A stretch of DNA of 64,000 nucleotides from Camelus bactrianus (lineage: Eukaryota; Chordata; Mammalia; Artiodactyla; Camelidae): assembly GCF_048773025.1 (NCBI RefSeq), contig NC_133561.1, forward strand, positions 36,050,001 to 36,114,000. Direction: 5' to 3'. Each line of letters starts with the position of its first letter. The stretch's first letter is position 1. Below are positions 36,051-49,040 of the stretch, piece by piece. Under the pieces are notes generated by a model, which saw nothing but the letters and a program-made list of their open reading frames with translations, ran no database searches and was not told where the DNA came from. Both the position numbers and the translations under genes were made by a program.

Positions 36051-39019
36051 AAACATATACTCTGTTTTCTCAGTCTGTTTCCTAGTGCCGGTTTGAAGTT
36101 CCTGCAGTTTTCACTGTAAAACCGAGTTGGAGCTTGTACCTCCCCATATATATGTATGGAGTGGAGTTTGCAACTGAAAAGAAACTTTGTGTTCCCAACA
36201 AGCTAGGTGAAGGACGGCTACCAAACACACATATGTCTCAGAAATGAGCAAGTGGAGAGACGTTCGTTCATCTAGCACCAAGGGAACGGGTTGCAGGAGA
36301 AACTTTTACTCTGGTTTCTCTGTCTGTTTCCTAGTGCCGGTTTGAAGTCCCTGCAGTTTTCACTGTAAAACAGATTTGGAGCTAGTAACTCCCCATATAT
36401 ATGTATGGAGTGGAGTTTGCAACTTAAAAGAAACTTTGTGTTCCCAACAAGCTAGGTGAAGGAAGGCTTTCACACACACTTATCTCTCAGAACTGAGCAT
36501 GTGGAGAGACGTTCGTTCATCTAGCACCAAGGGAACGGTTTGCAGGAGAAACTTTTACTCTGGTTTCTCAGTCTGTTTCCTAGTGCCGGTTTGAAGTTCC
36601 TGCAGTTTTCACTGTAAAACCGAGTTGGAGCTAGTACCTCCCCATATATATGTATGGAGTGGAGTTTGGAACTGAAAAGAAACTTTGTGTTCCCAACAAG
36701 CTAGGTGAAGGACGGCTTTCACACACACTTATGTCTCAGAACTGAGCATGTGGACAGACGTTCGTTCATCTAGCACCAAGGGAACGGGTTGCAGGAGAAA
36801 CGTTTACTCTGGTTTCGCAGTCTGTTTCCTAGTTCCGGTTTGAAGTTCCTGCAGTTTTCACTGTAAAACCGAGTTGGAGCTAGTACCTCCCCATATATAT
36901 GTAAGGAGTGGAGTTTGCAACTGAAAAGAAACTTTGTGTTCCCAACAAGTTAGGTGAAGGACGGCTACCAAACACACATATCTCTCAGAACTGAGCAAGT
37001 GGAGAGACTTTCGTTCATCTTGCACCAAGGGAACGGGTTGCAGGAGAAACTTTTACTCTGTTTTCTCAGTCTGTTTCCTAGTGCCGGTTTGAAGTTCCTG
37101 CAGTTTTCACTGTAAAACCGAGTTGGAGCTATTACCTCCCCATATATATGTATGGAGTGGAGTTTGCAACTGAAAAAAACTTTGTTTTCCCAACAAGCTA
37201 GGTGAAGGACGGCTTTCACACACACTTATCTCTCAGAACTGAGCAGGTGAGAGACGTTCGTTCATCTAGCACCAAGGGAACGGGTTGCAGGAGAATCTTT
37301 TACTCTGGTTTCTCAGTCTGTTTCCTAGTGCCGGTATGAAGTTCCTGCAGTTTTCACTGTAAAACCGAGTTGGAGCTAGAACCTCCCCATATATATGCAT
37401 GGAATGGAGTTTGCAACTGAAAAGAAACTTTGTGTTCCCAACAAGCTAGATGAAGGTCGTCTTTCACACACACTTATCTCTCAGATCTGAGCATGTGGAG
37501 AGACGTTCGTTCATCTAGCACCAAGGGAACGGGTTGCAGGTGAAACTTTTACTCTGGTTTCTCAGTCTGTTTCCTAGTGCCGGTTTGAAGTTCCTGCAGT
37601 TTTCACTGTAAAACCGAGTTGGAGCTAGTACCTCTGCATATATATGTATGGAGTGGAGTTTGCAACTGAAAAGAAACTTTGTGTTCCCAACAAGCTAGGT
37701 GAAGTTCGGCTTTCACACTCACATATCTCTCAGAACCTAGCATGCGTAGAGACGTTCGTTCATCTAGCACCAAGGGAACGGTTTGCAGGATAATCTTTAA
37801 CTCTGGTTTCTCAGTCTGTTTCCTAGTGCCGGTTTGAAGTTCCTGCAGTTTTCACTTTAAAACCGAGTTGGAGCTAGTACCTCCCCATATATATATATGG
37901 AGTGGAGTTTGCAACTGAAAAGAAACTTTGTGTTCCCAACAAGCTAGGTGAAGAATGGTTTTCACACACATTTATCTCTCAGAACTGAGCATGTGGAGAG
38001 ACGTTCGTTCATCTAGCACCAAGGGAAAGGGTTGCAGGAGAAACTTTTACTCTGGTTTCTCAGTCTGTTTCCTAGTGCCGGTATGAAGTTCCTGCATTTT
38101 TCACTGTAAAACCGAGTTGGAGCTAGTACCTCCCCATATATATGTATGGAGTGGAGTTTGCAACTGAAAAGAAACTTTGTGTTTCCAACAAGCTAGGTGA
38201 AGGACGGCTACCAAACACACATATCTCTCAGAACTGAGCAATTGGAGAGACTTTCGTTCATCTTGCACCAAGGGAACGGGTTGCAGGAGAAACTTTTACT
38301 CTGTTTTCTCAGTCTGTTTCCTAGTGCCGGTTTGAAGTTCCTGCAGTTTTAACTGTAAAACCGAGTTGGAGCTATTACCTCCCCATATATATGTATGGAG
38401 TGGAGTTTGCAACTGAAAAAAACTTTGTTTTCCCAACAAGCTAGGTGAAGGACGGCTTTCACACACACTTATCTCTCAGAGCTGAGCAGGTGGAGAGACG
38501 TTCGTTCATCTAGCACCAAGGGAACGGGTTGCAGGAGAAACTTTTACTCTGGTTTCTCTGTCTGTTTCTTAGTGCCGGTTTGAAGTTCCTGCAGTTTTCA
38601 CTGTAAAACCGACTTGGAGCTAGTAACTCCCCATATATAGGTATGGAGTGGAGTTTGCAACTGAAAAGAAACTTTGTGTTCCCAACAAGCTAGGTGAAGG
38701 ATGGCTTTCACACACACTTATCTCTCAGAACTGAGCATGTGGAGAGACGTTCGTTCATCTAGCACCAAGGGAACGGGTTGCAGGAGAAACTTTTACTCTG
38801 GTTTCTCAGTCTGTTTCCTAGTGCCGGTTTGAAGTTCCTGCAGTTTTCACTGTAAAACCGAGTTGGAGCTAGTACCTCCCCATATATATGTATGGAGTGG
38901 AGTTTGCAACTGAAAAGAAACTTTGTGTTCCCAACAAGCTAGGTGAAGGACGGCTTTCACACACACTTATCTCTCAGAACTGAGCATGTGGAGAGACGTT
39001 CGTTCATCTAGCACCAAGG

Positions 39020-41515
39020 GAACGGGTTGCCGGAGAAACTTTTACTCTAGATTCTCAGTCTGTTTCCTAGTACCGGTTTGAAGTCCCTGCAGTTTTCACT
39101 GTAAAACCGAGTTGGAGCTAGTACCTCCCCATATATATGTATGGAGTGGAGTTTGCAACTGAAAAGAAACTTTGTGTTCCCAACAAGCTAGGTGAAGGAC
39201 GGCTTTCACACACAGTTATCTCTCAGAACTGAGCATGTGGAGAGACGTTCGTTCATCTAGCACCAAGGGAACGGGTTGCAGGAGAAACTTTTACTCTGGT
39301 TTCTCAGTCTGTTTCCTAGGGCCGGTTTGAAGTTCCTGCAGTTTTCACTGTAAAACCGAGTTGGAGCTAGAACCTCCCCATATATATGCATGGAATGGAG
39401 TTTGCAACTGAAAAGAAACTTTGTGTTCCCAACAAGCTAGATGAAGGACGGCTTTCACACACACTTATCTCTCAGAACTGAGCATGTGGAGAGACGTTCG
39501 TTCATCTAGCACCAAGGGAACGGGTTGCAGGAGAAACTTTTACTCTGGTTTCTCAGTCTGTTTCCTAGTGCCGGTTTGAAGTTCCTGCAGTTTTCACTGT
39601 AAAACCGAGTTGGAGCTAGTACCTCCCCATATATATGTATGGAGTGGAGTTTGCAACTGAAAAGAAACTTTGTGTTCCCAACAAGCTAGGTGAAGGACGG
39701 CTTTCACACACACTTATCTCTCAGAACTGAGCATGTGGAGAGACGTTCGTTCATCTAGCACCAAGGGAACGGGTTGCCGGAGAAACTTTTACTCTGGATT
39801 CTCAGTCTGTTTCCTAGTACCGGTTTGAAGTCCCTGCAGTTTTCACTGTAAAACCGAGTTGGAGCTAGTACCTCCCCATATATATGTATGGAGTGGAGTT
39901 TGCAACTGAAAAGAAACTTTGTGTTCCCAACAAGCTAGGTGAAGGACGGCTTTCACACACAGTTATCTCTCAGAACTGAGCATGTGGAGAGACGTTCGTT
40001 CATCTAGCACCAAGGGAACGGGTTGCAGGAGAAACTTTTACTCTGGTTTCTCAGTCTGTTTCCTAGGGCCGGTTTGAAGTTCCTGCAGTTTTCACTGTAA
40101 AACCGAGTTGGAGCTAGAACCTCCCCATATATATGCATGGAATGGAGTTTGCAACTGAAAAGAAACTTTGTGTTCCCAACAAGCTAGATGAAGGACGGCT
40201 TTCACACACACTTATCTCTCAGAACTGAGCATGTGGAGAGACGTTCGTTCATCTAGCACCAAGGGAACGGGTTGCAGGAGAAACTTTTACTCTGGATTCT
40301 CAGTCTGTTTCCTAGTGCCGGTTTGAAGTCCCTGCAGTTTTCACTGTAAAACCGAGTTGGAGCTAGTACCTCCCCATATATATGTATGGAGTGGAGTTTG
40401 CAACTGAAAAGAAACTTTGTGTTCCCAACAAGCTAGGTGAAGGACGGCTTTCACACACAGTTATCTCTCAGAACTGAGCATGTGGAGAGACGTTCGTTCA
40501 TCTAGCACCAAGGGAACGGGTTGCAGGAGAAACTTTTACTCTGGTTTCTCAGTCTGTTTCCTAGGGCCGGTTTGAAGTTCCTGCAGTTTTCACTGTAAAA
40601 CCGAGTTGGAGCTAGAACCTCCCCATATATATGCATGGAATGGAGTTTGCAACTGAAAAGAAACTTTGTGTTCCCAACAAGCTAGATGAAGGACGGCTTT
40701 CACACACACTTATCTCTCAGAACTGAGCATGTGGAGAGACGTTCGTTCATCTAGCACCAAGGGAACGGGTTGCAGGAGAAACTTTTACTCTGGATTCTCA
40801 GTCTGTTTCCTAGTGCCGGTTTGAAGTTCCTGCAGTTTTCACTGTAAAACCGAGTTGGAGCTAGTACCTCCCCATATATATGTATGGAGTGGAGTTTGCA
40901 ACTGAAAAGAAACTTTGTGTTCCCAACAAGCTAGGTGAAGGACGGCTTTCACACACACTTATCTCTCAGAACTGAGCATGTGGAGAGACGTTCGTTCATC
41001 TAGCACCAAGGGAACGGGTTGCCGGAGAAACTTTTACTCTGGATTCTCAGTCTGTTTCCTAGTACCGGTTTGAAGTCCCTGCAGTTTTCACTGTAAAACC
41101 GAGTTGGAGCTAGTACCTCCCCATATATATGTATGGAGTGGAGTTTGCAACTGAAAAGAAACTTTGTGTTCCCAACAAGCTAGGTGAAGGACGGCTTTCA
41201 CACACAGTTATCTCTCAGAACTGAGCATGTGGAGAGACGTTCGTTCATCTAGCACCAAGGGAACGGGTTGCAGGAGAAACTTTTACTCTGGTTTCTCAGT
41301 CTGTTTCCTAGGGCCGGTTTGAAGTTCCTGCAGTTTTCACTGTAAAACCGAGTTGGAGCTAGAACCTCCCCATATATATGCATGGAATGGAGTTTGCAAC
41401 TGAAAAGAAACTTTGTGTTCCCAACAAGCTAGATGAAGGACGGCTTTCACACACACTTATCTCTCAGAACTGAGCATGTGGAGAGACGTTCGTTCATCTA
41501 GCACCAAGGGAACGG
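39020..41515 (+). repeat. Local trimer expansion (746-747 bp period) with one hybrid monomer
   Basis: Three monomer forms cycle. m1 has GGTTGCCGGAG, GTACCGG, GTCCCTG and CACACAGTTATC. m2 has CCTAGGGCCGG, GAACCTCC, GCATGGAATGG and GATGAAGGACGG. m3 has GTGCCGG and GTTCCTG. GGGTTGCCGG occurs at 39024, 39771 (747 bp later) and 41016 (1245 bp = 5 monomers later). The monomer at about 40262-40510 starts like m3 and ends like m1, accounting for the 5-monomer rather than 6-monomer step. Unit A has a single cycle at 24847-25340, so B gained eight monomers here. Confidence 0.87.
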
Positions 41516-43466
41516 GTTGCAGGAGAAACTTTTACTCTGGATTCTCAGTCTGTTTCCTAGTGCCGGTTTGAAGTTCCTGCAGTTTTCACTGTAAAACCGA
41601 GTTGGAGCTAGTACCTCCCCATATATATGTATGGAGTGGAGTTTGCAACTGAAAAGAAACTTTGTGTTCCCAACAAGCTAGGTGAAGGACGGCTTTCACA
41701 CACACTTATCTCTTCAGAACTGAGCATGTGGAGAGACTTTCGTTCATCTAGCACCAAGGGAAAGGGTTGCAGGAGAAACTTTTACTCTGGTTTCTCTGTC
41801 TGTTTCCTAGTGCCGGTTAGAAGTTCCTGCAGTTTTCACTGTAAAACCGAGTTGGAGCTAGTACCTCCCCATATATATGTATCGAGTGGAGTTTGCAACT
41901 GTAACGATACTTTGTGTTCCCAACAAGCCAGTTGAAGGACGGCTTTCACACACAATTATCTCTCAGAACTGAGCATGTGGAGAGACGTTCGTTCATCTAG
42001 CACCAAGGGAACGGGTTGCAGGAGCAACATATACTCTGGTTTCTCAGTCTGTTTCCTAGTGCCGGTTTGAAGTTCCTGCAGTTTTCACTGTAAAACCGAG
42101 TTGGAGCTTGTACCTCCCCATATATATGTATGGAGTGGAGTTTGCAACTGAAAAGAAACTTTGTGTTCCCAACAAGCTAGGTGAAGGACGGCTACCAAAC
42201 ACACATATGTCTCAGAAATGAGCAAGTGGAGAGACGTTCGTTCATCTAGCACCAAGGGAACGGGTTGCAGGAGAAACTTTTACTCTGGTTTCTCTGTCTG
42301 TTTCCTAGTGCCGGTTTGAAGTCCCTGCAGTTTTCACTGTAAAACCGAGTTGGAGCTAGTAACTCCCCATATATATGTATGGAGTGGAGTTTGCAACTTA
42401 AAAGAAACTTTGTGTTCCCAACAAGCTAGGTGAAGGAAGGCTTTCACACACACTTATCTCTCAGAACTGAGCATGTGGAGAGACGTTCGTTCATCTAGCA
42501 CCAAGGGAACGGTTTGCAGGAGAAACTTTTACTCTGGTTTCTCAGTCTGTTTCCTAGTGCCGGTTTGAAGTTCCTGCAGTTTTCACTGTAAAACCGAGTT
42601 GGAGCTAGTACCTCCCCATATATATGTATGGAGTAGAGTTTGGAACTGAAAAGAAACTTTGTGTTCCCAACAAGCTAGGTGAAGGACGGCTTTCACACAC
42701 ACTTATGTCTCAGAACTGAGCATGTGGACAGACGTTCGTTCATCTAGCACCAAGGGAACGGGTTGCAGGAGAAACGTTTACTCTGGTTTCGCAGTCTGTT
42801 TCCTAGTTCCGGTTTGAAGTTCCTGCAGTTTTCACTGTAAAACCGAGTTGGAGCTAGTACCTCCACATATATATGTAAGGAGTGGAGTATGCAACTGAAA
42901 AGAAACTTTGTGTTCCCAACAAGTTAGGTGAAGGACGGCTACCAAACACACATATCTCTCAGAACTGAGCAAGTGGAGAGACGTTCGTTCATCTAGCACC
43001 AAGGGAACGGGTTGCAGGAGAAACTTTTACTCTGGTTTCTCAGTCTGTTTCCTAGTGCCGGTTTGAAGTTCCTGCAGTTTTCACTGTAAAACCGAGTTGG
43101 AGCTAATACCTCCCCATATATATGTATGGAATGGAGTTTGCAGCTGAAAAAAAACTTTGTGTTCCCAACAAGCTAGGTGAAGGACGGCTTTCACACACAC
43201 TTATCTCTCTGAACTGAGCAGGTGGAGAGACTTTCGTTCATCTAGCACCAAGGGAACGGGTTGCAGGAGAAACTTTTACTCTGGTTTCTCAGTCTGTTTC
43301 CTAGTGCCGGTTTGAAGTTCCTGCAGTTTTCACTGTAAAACCGAGTTGGAGCTAGTACCTCCTCATATATACGTATGGAGTGGAGTTTGCAACTTAAAAG
43401 AAACTTTGTGTTCCCAACAAGCTAGGTGAAGGACGGCTTTCACACACACTTATTTCTCAGAACTGA

Positions 43467-46270
43467 GCATGTGGAGAGACGTTCGTTCATCTAGCACCAA
43501 GGGAACGGGTTGCAGGAGAAACTTTTACTATGGTTTCTCAGTCTGTTTCCTAGTACCGGTTTGAAGTTCCTGCAATTTTCACTGTAAAACCGATTGGAGC
43601 TAGTACCTCCACATATATATGTATGGAGTGGTGTTTCCAACTGAAAAGAAACTTTGTGTTCCCAACAAGTTAGGTGAAGGACGGCTACCAAACACATATA
43701 TCTCTCAGAACTGAGCATATGGAGAGACGTTCGTTCATCTAGCACCAAGGGAAAGGGTTGCAGGAGAAACTTTTACTCTGGTTTCTCAGTCTGTTTCCTA
43801 GTGCCGGTTTGAAGTTCCTGCAGGTTTCACTGTAAAACCGAGTTGGAGCTATTACCTCCACATATATATGTATGGAATGGAGTTTGCAACTGAAAAAAAC
43901 TTTGTGTTCCCAACAAGCTAGGTGAAGGACGGCTCTCACACACACATATATCTCAGAACTGAGCAGGTGGAGAGACGTTCGTTCATCTAGCACCAAGGGA
44001 ACGGGTTGCAGGAGAAACTTTTACTCTGGTTTCTCAGTCTGTTTCCTAGTGCCGTTTTGAAGTTCCTGCAGTTTTCACTGTAAAACCGAGTTGGAGCTAG
44101 TACCTCCTCATATATATGTATGGAGTGGAGTTTGCAACTGAAAAGAAACTTTGTGTTCCCAACAAGCTAGGTGAAGGACGGCTTTCACAAACACTTATCT
44201 CTCAGAAATGAGCATGTGGACAGACGTTCGTTCATCTAGCATCAAGGGAACAGGTTGCAGGAGAAACTTTTACTCTGGATTCTCAGTATGTTTCCTAGTG
44301 CCGGTTTGAAGTTCCTGCAGTTTTCACTGTAAAACCGAGTTGGAGCTAGAACCTCCCCTTATATATGTTTGGAGTTTGCAACTGAAAAGAAACTTTGTGT
44401 TCCCAACAAGCTAGGTGAAGGACGGCTTTCACACTCACATATCTCTCAGAACCTAGCATGCGGAGAGACGTTCGTTCATCTATCACCAAGGGAACGGGTT
44501 GCAGGAGAAACTTTTACTCTGGTTTCTCAGTCTGTTTCCTAGTGCCGGTTTGAAGTTCCTGCAGTTTTCACTGTAAAACCGAGTTGGAGCTAGTACCTCC
44601 CCATATATATGTATGGAGTGGAGTTTGCAACTGAAAAGAAACTTTGTGTTCCCAACAAGCTAGGTGAAGTACGGGTTTCACACACACTTATCTCTCAGAA
44701 CTGAGCATGTGCAGAGACGTTCGTTCATCTAGCACCAAGGGAACGTGTTGCAGGAGAAACTTTTTCTCTGGTTTCTCAGTCTGTTTCCTAGTGCCGTTTT
44801 GAAGTTCCTGCAGTTTTCACTGTAAACCGAGTTGGAGCTAGTACCTCCCCATATATATGTATCGAGTGGAGTTTGCAAATGAAAAGATACTTTGTGTGCC
44901 CAACAAGCCAGTTGAAGGACGGCTTTCACACACACTTATCACTCAGAACTGAGCATGTGGAGAGACGTTCGTTCATCTAGCACCAAGGGAACGGGTTGCA
45001 GGAGAAACATTTACTCTGGTATCTCAGTCTGTTTCCTAGTGCCGTTTTGAAGTTCCTGCAGTTTTCACTGTAAAACCGATTTGGAGCTAGTACCTCCCCA
45101 TATATATGTATGGAGGGGAGTTTGCAAATTAAAAGAAACATTGTGTTCCCAACAAGCTAGGTGAAGGACGACTTTCACACTCTCATATCTCTCAGAACCT
45201 AGCATGCAGAGAGACGTTCGTTCATCTAGCACCAATGGAACGGATTGCAGGAGAAAATTTAACTCTGGTTTCTCAGACTGTTTCCTAGTGCCGGTTTGAA
45301 GTTCCTGCAGTTTTCACTGTAAAATCGAGTTGGAGCTAGTACCTCCCCATATATATGTATGGAGTCGACTTTGCAACTGAAAAGAAACTTTGTGTTCCCA
45401 ACAACCTAGGTGAAGGACGGCTTTCACACACAATTATCTCTCAGAACTGAGCATGTGGAGAGACGTTCGTTCATCTAGCACCAAGGGAACGGGTTGCAGG
45501 AGAAACATTTACTCTGGTTTCTCAGTCTGTTTCCTAGTGCCGGTTTGAAGTTCCTGCAGTTTTCACTGTAAAATCGAGTTGGAGCTAGTACCTCCCCATA
45601 TATATGTATGCAATGGAGTTTGCAACTGAAAAGAAACTTGGTGTTCCCAAGAAGCTAGGGGAAGGACGGCTTTCACACACACATATCTCTCAGAACTGAG
45701 CATGTGGAGAGAAGTTCGTTCATCTAGCACCAAGGGAACGGGTTGCAGGTGAAACTTTTACTCCGGTTTCTCAGTTTGTTTCCTAGTACCGGTTTGATGT
45801 TCCTGCAGTTTTCACTGTAAAACCGAGTTGGAGCTATTACCTCCCCATATATATGTATGGAGTGGAGTTTGCAACTGAAAAGAAACTTTGTGTTCCCAAA
45901 AAGTTAGGTGAAGGACGGCTACCACACACACATATCTTTCAGAACTGAGCAAGTGGAGAGACGTTCGTTCATCTAGCACCAAGGGAACGGGTTGCAGGAG
46001 AAACTTTTACTCTGGTTTCTCAGTCTGTTTCCTCGTGCCGGTTTGAAGTTCCTGCAGTTTCCACTGTAAAACCGAGTTGGAGCTAGTACCTCCACATATA
46101 TATGTATGGAGTGGAGTTTGCAACTGAAAAGAAACTTTGTGTTCCCAACAAGATAGGTGAAGGACGGCTTTCACACACACTTATCTCTCAGAACTGAGCA
46201 TGTGGAGAGACGTTCGTTCATCTAGCACCAAGGGAACGGGTTGCCGGAGAAACTTTTACTCTGGATTCTC
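43467..46270 (+). repeat. Block D, copy 1
   Basis: Together with the preceding 41627-43466, this matches 54552-58940. The offset is 12925 bp until about 44340 and 12677 bp afterwards, so copy 2 lacks one monomer. Contents include GTGGTGTTTCC near 43628, GCAGGTTTCACTG, CTCTCACACACACATATATC, a 5-bp-deletion monomer near 44367, class C near 44425, TGTAAACCGAG (44821), class C variant CACACTCTCATATC near 45175, GTCGAC (45364), GTATGCAATGG and class P with CTACCACACACACA near 45920. No gene seen. Confidence 0.86.
45364..45369. repeat. GTCGAC marker variant (SalI-type site)
   Basis: GGAGTGGAGTTTGC is changed to GGAGTCGACTTTGC here and at 2103, 48092 and 58041. I noticed it nowhere else. Spacings are 43261, 2728 and 9949 bp (about 174, 11 and 40 monomers). 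The rare double change marks descent from one ancestral monomer. Confidence 0.75.
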
Positions 46271-47880
46271 AGTCTGTTTCCTAGTGCCGGTTTGAAGTTC
46301 CTGCAGTTTTCACTGTAAAACCGAGTTGGAGCTAGTACCTCCCCATATATATGTATGGAGTGGAGTTTGCAACTGAAAAGAAACTTTGTGTTCCCAACAA
46401 GCTAGTTGAAGGACGGCTTTCACACACAGTTATCTCTCAGAACTGAGCATGTGGAGAGACGTTCGTTCATCTAGCACCAAGGGAACGGGTTGCAGGAGAA
46501 ACTTTTACTCTGGTTTCTCAGTCTGTTTCCTAGGGCCGGTTTGAAGTTCCTGCAGTTTTCACTGTAAAACCGAGTTGGAGCTAGTACCTCCCCATATATA
46601 TGTATGGAGTGGAGTTTGCAACTGAAAAGAAACTTTGTGTTTCCAACAAGCTAGGTGAAGGACGGCTACCAAACACACATATCTCTCAGAACTGAGCAAG
46701 TGGAGAGACTTTCGTTCATCTAGCACCAAGGGAACGGGTTGCAGGAGAAACTTTTACTCTGTTTTCTCAGTCTGTTTCCTAGTGCCGGTTTGAAGTTCCT
46801 GCAGTTTTAACTGTAAAACCGAGTTGGAGCTATTACCTCCCCATATATATGTATGGAGTGGAGTTTGCAACTGAAAAAAACTTTGTTTTCCCAACAAGCT
46901 AGGTGAAGGACGGCTTTCACACACACTTATCTCTCAGAACTGAGCAGGTGGAGAGACGTTCGTTCATCTAGCACCAAGGGAACGGGTTGCAGGAGAAACT
47001 TTTACTCTGGTTTCTCTGTCTGTTTCTTAGTGCCGGTTTGAAGTTCCTGCAGTTTTCACTGTAAAACCGACTTGGAGCTAGTAACTCCCCATATATATGT
47101 ATGGAGTGGAGTTTGCAACTGAAAAGAAACTTTGTGTTCCCAACAAGCTAGGTGAAGGATGGCTTTCACACACACTTATCTCTCAGAACTGAGCATGTGG
47201 AGAGACGTTCGTTCATCTAGCACCAAGGGAACGGGTTGCAGGAGAAACTTTTACTCTGGTTTCTCAGTCTGTTTCCTAGTGCCGGTTTGAAGTTCCTGCA
47301 GTTTTCACTGTAAAACCGAGTTGGAGCTAGTACCTCCCCATATATATGTATGGAGTGGAGTTTGCAACTGAAAAAAAACTTTGTGTTCCCAACAAGCTAG
47401 TTGAAGGACGGCTTTCACACACAGTTATCTCTCAGAACTGAGCATGTGGACAGACGTTCGTTCATCTAGCACCAAGGGAACGGGTTGCAGGAGAAACTTT
47501 TACTCTGGTTTCTCAGTCTGTTTCCTAGTGCCGGTTTGAAATTCCTGCAGTTTTCACTGTAAAACCGAGTTGGAGCTAATACCTCCCCATATATATGTTT
47601 GGAGTTTGCAACTGAAAAGAAACTTTGTGTTCCCAACAAGCTAGGTGAAGGACGGCTTTCACACACACTTATCTCTCAGAACTGAGCATGTGGAGAGACG
47701 TTCGTTCATCTAGCACCAAGGGAACGGGTTGCAGGGGAAACTTTTACTATGGTTTCTCAGTCTGTTTCCTAGTACCGGTTTGAAGTTCCTGCAGTTTTCA
47801 CTGTAAAATCGAGTTGGAGCTAGTACCTCCCCTTATATATGTTTGGAGTTTGCAACTGAAAAGAAACTTTGTGTTCCCAA
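46271..47880 (+). repeat. Mixed block, partly colinear with unit B
   Basis: About six and a half monomers. Segment 46565-47345 matches about 33628-34408 at an offset of 12937 bp (52 monomers): GTGTTTCCAACAAGC, class P near 46667, TTTTAACTG (46801 and 33864), GAAAAAAACTTTGTTTTCCC, CTCTGTCTGTTTCTTAG, CGACTTGGAG. Two 5-bp-deletion monomers follow near 47597 and 47841. Confidence 0.82.
47590..47612. repeat. Example of the 5-bp-deletion monomer variant
   Basis: TATATATGTTTGGAGTTTGCAA replaces the longer TATATATGTATGGAGTGGAGTTTGCAA, removing one of two GGAGT direct copies. Similar short forms are near 368, 611, 4583, 8808, 44367 and 47841, and a related one near 57044. The direct repeat GGAGTGGAGT explains the deletion by slippage. 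The GTTTGGAG form probably arose once and spread. Confidence 0.72.
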
Positions 47881-49040
47881 CAAGCTAGGTGAAGGACGGC
47901 TTTCACACTCACATATCTCTCAGAACCTAGCATGCAGAGAGACGTTCGTTCATCTAGCACCAAGGGAACGGATTGCAGGAGAAACTTTATCTCTGGTTTC
48001 TCAGACTGTTTCCTAGTGCCGGTTTGAAGTTCCTGCAGTTTTCACTGTAAAATCGAGTTGGAGCTAGTACCTCCCCATATATACGTATGGAGTCGACTTT
48101 GCAACTGAAAGAAACTTTGTGTTCCCAACAAGCTAGGTGAAGGACGGCTTTCACACACAATTATCTCTCAGAACTGAGCATGTGGAGAGACGTTCGTTCA
48201 TCTAGCACCAAGGGAACGGGTTGCAGGAGAAACATTTACTCTGGATTCTCAGTCTGTTTCCTAGTGCCTGTTTGAAGTTCCTGCAGTTTTCACTGTAAAA
48301 CCGAGTTGGAGCTAGTACCTCCCCATATATATGTATGCAATGGAGTTTGCAACTGAACAGAAACTTTATGTTCCCAACAAGTTAGGTGAAGGACGGCTTT
48401 CACACACACATAACTCTCAGAACTGAGCATGTGGAGAGAAGTTCGTTCATCTAGCACAAAGGGAACGGGTTACAGGCGAAACTTTTACTCCGGGTTCTCA
48501 GTTTGTTTCCTAGTGCCGTTTTGAAGTTCCTGCAGTTTTCACTGTAAAACCGAGTTGGAGCTAGTACCTCACCATATATATGTATGGAGTGGAGTTTGCA
48601 ACTGAAAAGAAACTTTGTGTTCCCAAAAAGTTATGTGAAGGACGGCTACCACACACACATATCTCTCAGAACTGAGCAAGTGGAGAGACGTTCGTTCATC
48701 TAGCATCAAGGGAACGGGTTGCAGGAGAAACTTTTACGCTGGTTTCTCAGTCTGTTTCCTAGTGCCGGTTTGAAGTTCCTGCAGTTTTCACTGTAAAACC
48801 GAGTTGGAGCTAGTACCTCCCCATATATATGTATGGAGTGGAGTTTGCAACTGAAAAGAAACTTTGTGTTCCCAACAAGCTAGGTGAAGGACGGCTTTCA
48901 CACACACTTATCTCTCAGAACTGAGCATGTGGAGAGACGTTCGTTCATCTAGCACCAAGGGAACGGGTTGCCGGAGAAACTTTTACTCTGGATTCTCAGT
49001 CTGTTTCCTAGTGCCGGTTTGAAGTCCCTGCAGTTTTCAC
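47881..49040 (+). repeat. Segment duplicated from 45150-46310 (offset ~2728 bp = 11 monomers)
   Basis: Shared markers are class C with GCATGCAGAG, AACGGATTGCAGG, CAGACTGTTTCC, GTCGAC (45364 and 48092), GTATGCAATGG, GGCGAAAC or GGTGAAAC with CTCCGG, CCCAAAAAGTTA with CTACCACACACACA, and GGTTGCCGGAG (46241 and about 48969). The same series also occurs near 57.85-58.94 kb. Confidence 0.84.

Larger units (their letters stand above)
27296..43466 (+). repeat. Higher-order unit B (~16.17 kb, 65 monomers)
   Basis: B is the tandem partner of unit A. The offset to A grows along the unit from 13183 to 14177, 14179 and then 16171 bp. The two main steps are whole-monomer expansions in B: 994 bp (4 monomers) at 29580-31567, and 1992 bp (8 monomers) at about 39500-41490. 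The interval 34543-36050 has the same length as its A counterpart but different content. The end (TTAAAAGAAACTTTG, CTTATTTCTCAG, near 43390-43460) matches the end of A (27221-27290). Confidence 0.88.
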
